Of a stretch of 64,000 bases of DNA, positions 58,462 through 64,000 are shown piece after piece. Made by a program: the position numbers and the translations under genes. The stretch covers positions 241,664-305,663 of the forward strand of contig JAQTYQ010000001.1 of assembly GCA_028688225.1 (NCBI GenBank), given 5' to 3'. The notes beneath the pieces were generated by a model. That model searched no databases and was not told the origin of the DNA. It worked only from the letters and a program-made list of their open reading frames with translations. Each line of letters opens with the position of its first letter. Position 1 is the stretch's first letter. This DNA comes from Opitutaceae bacterium (GTDB lineage: Bacteria > Verrucomicrobiota > Verrucomicrobiia > Opitutales > Opitutaceae).

Positions 58462-58947
58462 ATGCAACTGACGACGGTCCGGATCGAAAAACCGGAGGCC
58501 ATCAACTTCATCCTCGGCCAGACCCACTTCATCAAGACGGTCGAGGATGTGCATGAGGCGCTGGTGAACGCGGCTCCGGGCATCAAGTTCGGCTTGGCGT
58601 TCTGCGAGGCCTCCGGCAAGTGCCTCGTGCGCTGGTCGGGCACGGATGCCGCCATGATCGGGCTGGCCAAAAAAAACGCACTGGCCATCGGGGCGGGCCA
58701 CACGTTCATCGTGTTCCTCGGCGAGGGGTTCTTCCCCGTCAACGTGCTCAACGCGCTCAAGGCGGTGCCGGAGGTCTGCCGCATCTTCTGCGCCACCGCC
58801 AACCCGACCGAGGTGATCGTGGCCACGACCGACCTGGGCCGCGGCGTGCTGGGCGTGGTCGACGGTTTTGTGCCGAAAGGTGTGGAAGGCGACGCGGACA
58901 TCGCCTGGCGCAAGGATCTGCTGCGCAAGATCGGCTACAAACTGTGA
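58462..58947 (+). CDS. Adenosine-specific kinase family protein (DUF355)
   Basis: 161 residues beginning MQLTTVRIEKPEAINFILGQTHFIKTVEDVHEAL. A strong Shine-Dalgarno (AGGAGAAAGGAG) precedes the ATG. The sequence follows the archaeal/bacterial adenosine-specific kinase family (PH1671 type): GIKFGLAFCEASG, GTDAAMIGLAKKNALAIGAGHTFIVFL, CRIFCATANPTEVIVA and GRGVLGVVDGF. The family is mostly archaeal, with scattered bacterial members. It is a single gene followed by a PEBP-family gene after about 210 bp. Confidence 0.85.
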   Translation: MQLTTVRIEKPEAINFILGQTHFIKTVEDVHEALVNAAPGIKFGLAFCEASGKCLVRWSGTDAAMIGLAKKNALAIGAGHTFIVFLGEGFFPVNVLNALKAVPEVCRIFCATANPTEVIVATTDLGRGVLGVVDGFVPKGVEGDADIAWRKDLLRKIGYKL

Positions 58948-59159
58948 GCCTTTTCAGGCGCACAACCGAAAGCCCAACCATTTTGCAGAAGGCAACAGAG
59001 AAACAGAGTGAAACGATCCGATGTCCGCTACGCTCTCCATTATCTCCGTTTCCTGTGAAAACAAACGCATCGGTTTCCATGGTCGAATCGTCAGATAGAC
59101 GGCAAGCCCTTGCGCCCTTCGCGTGAGGCGAAGGTGCGCGACGGAGAACCACCGGAATC

Positions 59160-59732
59160 GTGAAAGCGTACCAGCTTGTTTGCTTGGCAGCAGGGATCGC
59201 CGCGGCCGGCTGGGTGACCGGCCAGGCGGCGGACGCCGGATCTCACCCGGAGCGAAAGGAGGACAGCACCATGAAACTGACGAGCCCGGTCTTTGTGGAA
59301 GGACAGCCGATTCCGCGGCAATACACCGCGGATGGCGCCGACATGGCGCCGCCCCTGCAATGGAGCGAGGCGCCGGCCGACACCCGGAGCTTCGCCCTGA
59401 TCTGCGACGACCCGGACGCGCCGGTGGGCACGTGGGTGCATTGGGTGATCTACGGACTGCCCGCCGTGACGCGGGAGCTACCCGAAATGGTTGCGCCAAC
59501 CGCATCGCTGCCGAACGGCGCCAAACAGGGCGTGAACGATTTCCGGCGGGTCGGCTACGGCGGGCCGTGTCCGCCGCCCGGCCGGCCGCACCGCTATTGC
59601 TTCAAACTCTACGCGCTGGACGCCGAACTGACGCTACCGCCCCGGGCAACCAAGCCGGAACTGCTGCGCGCGATGGCCGGCCATGTTCTGGCCGAGGCGC
59701 AGTTGATGGGCACGTACCAGCGGGCGCGGTGA
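59160..59732 (+). CDS. YbhB/YbcL family (PEBP, Raf kinase inhibitor-like) protein
   Basis: 190 residues from the GTG at 59160, or 153 from the ATG at 59271. The longer form has a credible signal peptide (VCLAAGIAAAGWVTGQAADA); the shorter starts MKLTSPVF with AAAGGAGG 8 nt upstream and the usual family length. PEBP motifs are ICDDPDAPVGTWVHWVIYGLP (DPD and GxWxHW) and GGPCPPPGRPHRYCFKLYALD. The family binds phospholipid-like or small anionic ligands; the bacterial function is unclear. An exported form would be periplasmic, as in YbcL. Confidence 0.85.
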   Translation: MKAYQLVCLAAGIAAAGWVTGQAADAGSHPERKEDSTMKLTSPVFVEGQPIPRQYTADGADMAPPLQWSEAPADTRSFALICDDPDAPVGTWVHWVIYGLPAVTRELPEMVAPTASLPNGAKQGVNDFRRVGYGGPCPPPGRPHRYCFKLYALDAELTLPPRATKPELLRAMAGHVLAEAQLMGTYQRAR

Positions 59733-60176
59733 AAAAAGCCGCAACCCAAGCGTTGAGAGCGGGATTTTTCGGCCACCAAGGAGCGCAAAGCCCAGGCCTT
59801 TTGATCTGGCGATGCTTTGAGCTCTTTGGACTGCTGTAATGCCAAATCCTCGCGTGCCGCGATGATTTACCCAGATCCTCTCAATCCCAAACTAACCACA
59901 GATCACACGGATGACACGGATTAATACGGAATGCCGCGCCTTGGTTTTATCCGTGCCCATCCGCGGAATCGGTGGTCAAAAAAGTCCTTCCGGGTTTGGT
60001 TGCGGCTCCGCCGCGCTAAGTTCTCTCGTGGCCAACCAAAATGCTTTTTTCAGCCCGGCAGGATGGTAATCCATACCATTTCTGGTGACGAAGCGCACCG
60101 CGTTCCAAACTCGCGCGAAACTCCTGCTTGGCGAACCCCGTCCGGAAGGCTAGACTGCGCCCTTGGAGGCATCCAA
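59733..60176. other. Intergenic region with ATCCGTG/ACACGGAT-type word repeat
   Basis: About 440 bp without a gene. 59893-59982 iterates AACCACAGATCACACGGATG-like words and returns with ATCCGTGCCCATCCGCGG and GGTGGTCAAA, an imperfect inverted repeat. The same word family is at 13842-13912 and 14590-14662. A CCACCAAGGAGCGCAAAG phrase lies near 59775. The end has GGAGG before the next ATG. Confidence 0.55.
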
Positions 60177-61586
60177 ATGCTGAAGAGTCCGATCGTCTTT
60201 GCCGGCCTGATGCCCCACGCGCCGATCCTGGTGCCCGGGGTGGGAGGAGCCCGCCTGGCGGAAGCCGGCGCCACTGCCCGGGCGATGACCGCCGTGGCGG
60301 CGCACGCGATCGCCGCGCATCCGGACACCGTCGTGCTCATCTCCCCCCACTCGCCCCGCCGGCCGGGTGCGTTCGGCATCTGGCATACGCCGAGGCTGCG
60401 CGGCTCGCTGGCGGATTTTGGCTCCCCGGCGGACCGGGTTGACCTGCCGCTCGACCGGCCTTTTGCCGACCAGCTGGAAAAGGAAGCGGCGCACCGGAAA
60501 CTGCGCACCTGGGAAATCACCCAGGCCACCTTGGATCACGGCGCCCTGGTGCCACTCCGTTATCTCATCGCGGCCGGATGGCAGGGACCCGCGGTGATCC
60601 TGAGCCTGAACTATCCGGGCGAAGGCGGACTCGACGGACTGGGCGAAGCCATTGCCGCCGCCGCGCAGTCCCTCCAGCGGCGCACGGCCATCATCGCCAG
60701 CGGCGACATGAGCCACCGGCTCACGCGATCGGCGCCAGGCGGCTATCATCCCGGCGCCCGCCGTTTCGACGAGACCTTCATCGCGCTGTTGCGCAAAGGC
60801 ACACCGGGTGACCTCCGGCGGATCGATCCCGCATTGCTGGAGCTGGCGGCGGAAGATGTCGTCGATTCCACGATTGTGGCCCTCGCCGCGACCGGGGACC
60901 GGACGGACGGCCATGCCGTGCTGAGTTACGAGGGACCGTTTGGCGTCGGCTACGGCGTGGCGATCCTGTTTGAGCCGGAAGGCACCGGCAATCCGGCCGC
61001 CACAACGAAGGAAAGTCCGGCCCAAACCGTCTCCCATCTGAACGATCTGCCGGCGGTCGCGCGCCGCGCCGTCGAGACCGGATTCACCGGCGGGCCGAAG
61101 ACGCCTCCGTTCCAGGCCGCCGGGGAGCTGACGGAGCGCCACGGGGTTTTTGTGACGGTGCGAACCGAGACCGGCGCACTGCGGGGATGCATTGGCACGC
61201 TGACCGCGAAGCAAAAGGGTCTCGTCGGCGAAACCTGGCACAACGCCCTGGCGGCGACCCGGGACGATTATCGCTTTCCGCCGGTGGAGGCCGCCGAACT
61301 GCCTCGGTTGCGATTCAGCGTCACCGTGCTCGGGGAACTGGAGCCGGTGACCTCGCCGGAGAAACTGAACCCGGCGGTGTACGGCGTGGTCGTGACGGCC
61401 ATCGACGGCCGCAAGGGCGTGCTGCTGCCGGCGATCGCGGGGATCAGCTCCGTGGAGCAGCAGCTCGCGCTGGCCCGGCGCAAGGCCGGCATCGCGCCCG
61501 GCGAGTGGATCGGCATCCAGCGGTTCACGGCCAGAAGCGGCAAGGAACCGTCGTTCGTGGAGGAGGGAGACCGGGAGCATGACTGA
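60177..61586 (+). CDS. AmmeMemoRadiSam proteins B and A fused (Memo plus AMMECR1)
   Basis: 469 residues from the ATG at 60177, preceded by GGAGG. Residues about 1-270 are a Memo/LigB-like extradiol dioxygenase domain (GLMPHAPILVPGVGG, VLISPHSPRRPGAFG, AIIASGDMSHRLT, GFGVGYGV-like end). Residues about 295-465 are AMMECR1 (FVTVRTETGALRGCIGTL with the LRGCIG signature, PLRFSVTVLGELEPV-like block, GVLLPAIAGISSVEQQL). The two are often separate genes; here they are one protein. It overlaps the radical SAM gene by 8 bp. The molecular function of the system is unsettled. Confidence 0.92.
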   Translation: MLKSPIVFAGLMPHAPILVPGVGGARLAEAGATARAMTAVAAHAIAAHPDTVVLISPHSPRRPGAFGIWHTPRLRGSLADFGSPADRVDLPLDRPFADQLEKEAAHRKLRTWEITQATLDHGALVPLRYLIAAGWQGPAVILSLNYPGEGGLDGLGEAIAAAAQSLQRRTAIIASGDMSHRLTRSAPGGYHPGARRFDETFIALLRKGTPGDLRRIDPALLELAAEDVVDSTIVALAATGDRTDGHAVLSYEGPFGVGYGVAILFEPEGTGNPAATTKESPAQTVSHLNDLPAVARRAVETGFTGGPKTPPFQAAGELTERHGVFVTVRTETGALRGCIGTLTAKQKGLVGETWHNALAATRDDYRFPPVEAAELPRLRFSVTVLGELEPVTSPEKLNPAVYGVVVTAIDGRKGVLLPAIAGISSVEQQLALARRKAGIAPGEWIGIQRFTARSGKEPSFVEEGDREHD

Positions 61587-62661
61587 AGATCCGCGGCCCT
61601 CCGACCATCCAGCCCGCTGGTGGGCGACGCTGCCCGACGGCCGGGTGGAATGCCGGCTCTGTCCGCGTTTTTGCAAGCTGCAGGACGGGCAGCGTGGATT
61701 CTGCTTTGTCCGGCAGCGGAGCGGCGACGGGCTCGTGCTGACCACCTACGGGCGCAGCAGCGGATTCTGCGTCGATCCGATCGAGAAGAAGCCGCTGAAC
61801 CATTTTCTCCCGGGCACGAGCGTGCTGTCGTTCGGCACGGCGGGATGCAATCTCGGCTGCCGCTTCTGCCAGAACTGGGACATCAGCAAGGCGCGGGAAT
61901 TTGACCGGCTGGGCGAGACCGCCACGCCGGACCACATCGCCGCCACCGCGCAGCGCCTCGACTGCCGGTCGGTCGCCTTCACCTACAACGATCCGGTGAT
62001 CTTCGCGGAATATGCCATCGACGTGGCCCGCGCCTGCCGCGCGCTGGGCATCAGGACGGTCGCCGTGACGGCCGGCTATATCACCGCCGAGGCGCGGCCC
62101 GAGTTTTACGAGGTCATGGATGCGGCGAATGTGGACCTGAAGGGGTTCACCGAGGATTTCTATCACCGCCTCTGCTTTGCCGAGCTGCAGCCGGTGCTCG
62201 ACACCCTGCGCTATCTGCACCGGGAGACCAGCGTCTGGCTGGAAGTCACCACCCTCCTGATTCCCGGTGAGAACGACAGCACCAAGGAACTGGACCGGGC
62301 CTCCGACTGGTTTGCGGCCAACCTCGGACCGGATGTGCCATGGCATTTCACCGCCTTCCATCCCGACTTCAAGATGCTCGACACCCCGCGGACGCCGCCC
62401 GCCACGCTCACTCGGGCCCGGGAGATCGCCCGCACCAAGGGGCTGAGGTACGTTTACACCGGCAACGTCCACGACCGCGACGGCGGGAGCACGTGGTGCC
62501 CCGCCTGCGGGACGCTGCTGATCGAGCGGGACTGGTACGAACTGGGCGCCTACCGCCTCGACGGCAGCCGCTGCCGGGCCTGTGGAAGCGAGATTGCCGG
62601 TCACTTCGAGCGGCAACCGGGAAAGTGGGGCGCCCGCCGCCAGCCCGTGCGCCTGGGCTGA
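61579..62661 (+). CDS. amrS: AmmeMemoRadiSam system radical SAM enzyme
   Basis: 360 residues. The radical SAM cluster motif is GCNLGCRFCQNWDISK (CxxxCxxC), preceded by a Cys-rich N-terminal patch CRLCPRFCKLQDGQRGFC that may bind a further cofactor. TYNDPVIFAEYAIDVA and DAANVDLKGFTEDFY are typical of the AmrS/PflA-like subfamily. A C-terminal zinc-like motif, CPACG...CRACG, is present. Translationally coupled to the Memo-AMMECR1 fusion, so the three activities are produced together. Confidence 0.93.
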   Translation: MTEDPRPSDHPARWWATLPDGRVECRLCPRFCKLQDGQRGFCFVRQRSGDGLVLTTYGRSSGFCVDPIEKKPLNHFLPGTSVLSFGTAGCNLGCRFCQNWDISKAREFDRLGETATPDHIAATAQRLDCRSVAFTYNDPVIFAEYAIDVARACRALGIRTVAVTAGYITAEARPEFYEVMDAANVDLKGFTEDFYHRLCFAELQPVLDTLRYLHRETSVWLEVTTLLIPGENDSTKELDRASDWFAANLGPDVPWHFTAFHPDFKMLDTPRTPPATLTRAREIARTKGLRYVYTGNVHDRDGGSTWCPACGTLLIERDWYELGAYRLDGSRCRACGSEIAGHFERQPGKWGARRQPVRLG

Positions 62662-63169
62662 GGCCCCAATCGGATTCCCGTCAATCCCGGCGGCCGGCGT
62701 TGTTCCCGTAGAATCGCCGCACCGCGGTTGGAGGGCGGGCCCGGCGAATGTCGCTGCGGTTCCATCCCAAAAACCGGCGAGGTCGGCGACCCCGCCCTAC
62801 AGTATCTCTCGGTGCAGCGGATCTATTGAGGTTCGCGTATGAGACGGACGTCTGGAGGTAGGGCGTGACCGCCGGGCACGCCGGGAAGCACAGACGGCCC
62901 AGCCTCCTTCGCCATGGCTTCGAAGGCCACGCACTGCCGAGTCAGCCCGCCATAGCTTTAGCGAAGGCGGGCGGTCCGTCCCTACCCGTCAGGCTGTGGA
63001 GCGACCATCAATAGTCAGCGCCTGTACGGCGGCCTTCCCGCTATTTACACCGGCGCAATCAGGCCTAAACTGTCCCCCGTCGGCATCGAGGGGCGCGGCT
63101 GCGCCAACGGCCAGCCGGCGGCTCCTCGACGGGGTGTCCGCGCCAAAAACCCAAACAACAGGAGTACCC
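62662..63169. other. Intergenic region rich in GTAG-type repeats
   Basis: About 510 bp without a convincing gene. It holds a minus-strand GTAG element at 62775-62800 (GGCGGGGTCGCC palindrome), a plus-strand GTAG at 62859 with GGCGTGACCGCC, and a minus-strand GTAG at 62985-62982 with GGACGGACCGCC, the last two forming an inverted pair. Between them lies GCCCGCCATAGCTTTAGCG with GAAGGCGGGC, another hairpin. AGGAG precedes the next start at 63170. Confidence 0.55.
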
Positions 63170-63634
63170 ATGCCAGCGACCAAGCTGAAGGAGTTCCTGA
63201 ACAGCCGTGGCGTCAAATACGTCAGCATCCAGCATTCCCCGGCCTACACCGCCCAGGAAATCGCCGCGTCGGCCCATGTCTCGGGCCGCGACTTCGCCAA
63301 AACGATCATCATCAAAATCAACGGAGCCATGGCCATGGTCGTGCTTCCGGCCAGCCGCAGATTGGTCCTTTCCGACCTGCGGGAGGTGCTGGAAACCGAC
63401 CGGATCAAACTGGCCACCGAGGAGGAATTTAAAGGCGCCTTTCCCGACTGCGAGCTCGGGGCCATGCCCCCGTTCGGCAATCTGTACGGGATGCCCGTGT
63501 ATGTGGCGGCGAGCCTGGCGGAGGAGTCCGAGATCACCTTCAACGCCGGCACGCATACCGACGCCATCAAGATGGCCTACCGGGATTTTGAGCAGCTCGT
63601 CCGGCCGCAGATCATCGACTTCGCCACGACGTAG
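63170..63634 (+). CDS. YbaK/EbsC-type aminoacyl-tRNA deacylase
   Basis: 154 residues from the ATG at 63170, with AACAGGAG 5 nt upstream; codons further upstream lack coding character. It matches the YbaK/ProX/PrdX fold: VSIQHSPAYTAQEIAASAHVSGRDFAKTIIIKINGAMAMVVLPASRRL, with the conserved Lys in FAKTIII, and GAMPPFGNLYGMPVYVAASL (GxxPPFG). These proteins hydrolyse mischarged tRNAs such as Ala- or Cys-tRNA-Pro. It is a single gene followed by a large convergent hairpin. Confidence 0.88.
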   Translation: MPATKLKEFLNSRGVKYVSIQHSPAYTAQEIAASAHVSGRDFAKTIIIKINGAMAMVVLPASRRLVLSDLREVLETDRIKLATEEEFKGAFPDCELGAMPPFGNLYGMPVYVAASLAEESEITFNAGTHTDAIKMAYRDFEQLVRPQIIDFATT

Positions 63635-63683
63635 GAATTGGTCGGCGCAGGCCCGACCAATTCCTCGAAACCGTAGCCGGGCC

Positions 63684-63750
63684 GTAGCCAAACTCGTGAG
63701 AGTTTGGTTCCAGCCGATGGAGTGGTCCAAACTCTCACGAGTTTGGCTAC
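63684..63750. repeat. 67-bp hairpin with 24-bp perfect arms between convergent genes
   Basis: Arms begin GTAGCCAAACTCGTGAGAG and end CTCACGAGTTTGGCTAC; all 24 bp pair. Each arm is itself palindromic (CCAAACTC-GTGA-GAGTTTGG), so either one hairpin or two can form. It is a BIME-like inverted REP pair between the YbaK-like gene and the convergent dGTPase gene. Confidence 0.75.
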
Positions 63751-63769
63751 TTGATCTTCGGCAAATCCC

Positions 63770-64000
63770 TCAGCTCAGATCCCGGATCGAGCCGAACTCC
63801 GGATCGAACAACCGCCGGTAGGTGTGCACGATCATGCCGTCGGTGAGCCCGGCCAGCCAGTCGCAGATGCGCCGGGCCTTGCCGGCCGCCGTCGCCTCGG
63901 CGGCGATGAGCGCACCGATATTGGGCGGCAGGATGTGGATCACCCGCGACCCCGTTGCGACGTAGTTGCGCCAGCATGAATCCCAGAGGCTGGAGAGCAC
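63770..64000 (-). CDS. dgt: C-terminus of a dGTPase-like HD-domain triphosphohydrolase (cut by window edge)
   Basis: 76 residues to the stop at 63770-63772; the N-terminal part lies beyond the window. RRICDWLAGLTDGMIVHTYRRLFDP fits the conserved C-terminal helix pair of bacterial deoxyguanosinetriphosphate triphosphohydrolases (V-CDY-AGMTDRYA...YRRLF). The catalytic HD residues are not in view, so the assignment rests on this block. It is convergent with the YbaK-like gene. Confidence 0.6.
   Translation of the reverse strand: MLSSLWDSCWRNYVATGSRVIHILPPNIGALIAAEATAAGKARRICDWLAGLTDGMIVHTYRRLFDPEFGSIRDLS

Overview
The window is GC-rich chromosomal DNA from a Gram-negative bacterium. My best guess is Verrucomicrobiota, perhaps Opitutaceae-like, judged only from gene content (OpcA next to zwf, CimA-type isoleucine synthesis, a GAF-fused PilB/GspE ATPase) and from the many small palindromic repeats. 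Several start codons lack a clear Shine-Dalgarno motif. I found no rRNA, tRNA, CRISPR array or prophage.

Layout. 1-722: a STAS-domain gene followed by the start of a membrane-anchored coiled-coil protein cut by the window edge. 849-8703: a minus-strand operon of a parvulin-type PPIase, three HupE/UreJ-type membrane proteins joined by ATGA overlaps, and two tandem CehA-like PHP metallohydrolases with a decayed HupE copy between them. 8806-20207: housekeeping genes acnA, peroxiredoxin, tyrS, opcA-zwf, yraN and a GAF-PilB ATPase, interrupted by an AF2212/MazF-type toxin-antitoxin pair. 20217-31726: an accessory block, all minus strand and partly of lower GC, with a secreted hydrolase, a short RHS-like protein, an O-antigen-ligase-like protein, two tandem small secreted paralogues, a 1437-residue secreted RHS protein with a probable thiol-peptidase tip, and a membrane-anchored protein. 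32072-35699: a LuxR-type response regulator, a secreted glycoside hydrolase and an OmpH/Skp-like protein. 35875-46950: smc, glnB, a glycolate-oxidase-type flavoprotein, a cardiolipin synthase with an adjacent REP-associated transposase (RAYT), and cimA behind a transcription attenuator. 47228-54430: aspartate-family and serine synthesis (plsY-hom-lysC-thrC, serA). 54799-64000: an OpgC-like acyltransferase, an HD hydrolase, an FRG-domain protein, an adenosine-specific kinase, a PEBP protein, the AmmeMemoRadiSam pair, a YbaK-type deacylase and the C-terminus of a dGTPase.

How the genes fit together: hom, lysC, thrC and cimA feed threonine and isoleucine synthesis. The cimA leader encodes an Ile-rich peptide followed by an intrinsic terminator that abuts the cimA start codon, which is the layout of ribosome-mediated attenuation.

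Repeats are the most unusual trait. About twenty GTAG-headed hairpins (REP-like) lie in intergenic DNA and the matching RAYT gene sits among them. A second class consists of iterated 7-12 nt 'words'. Several repeats have entered coding sequence (acnA, smc, cimA, the response regulator, the OpgC-like gene, the O-antigen ligase). Two inserted cassettes, the toxin-antitoxin pair and the RAYT, are each bracketed by a duplicated 3' end of the neighbouring gene.
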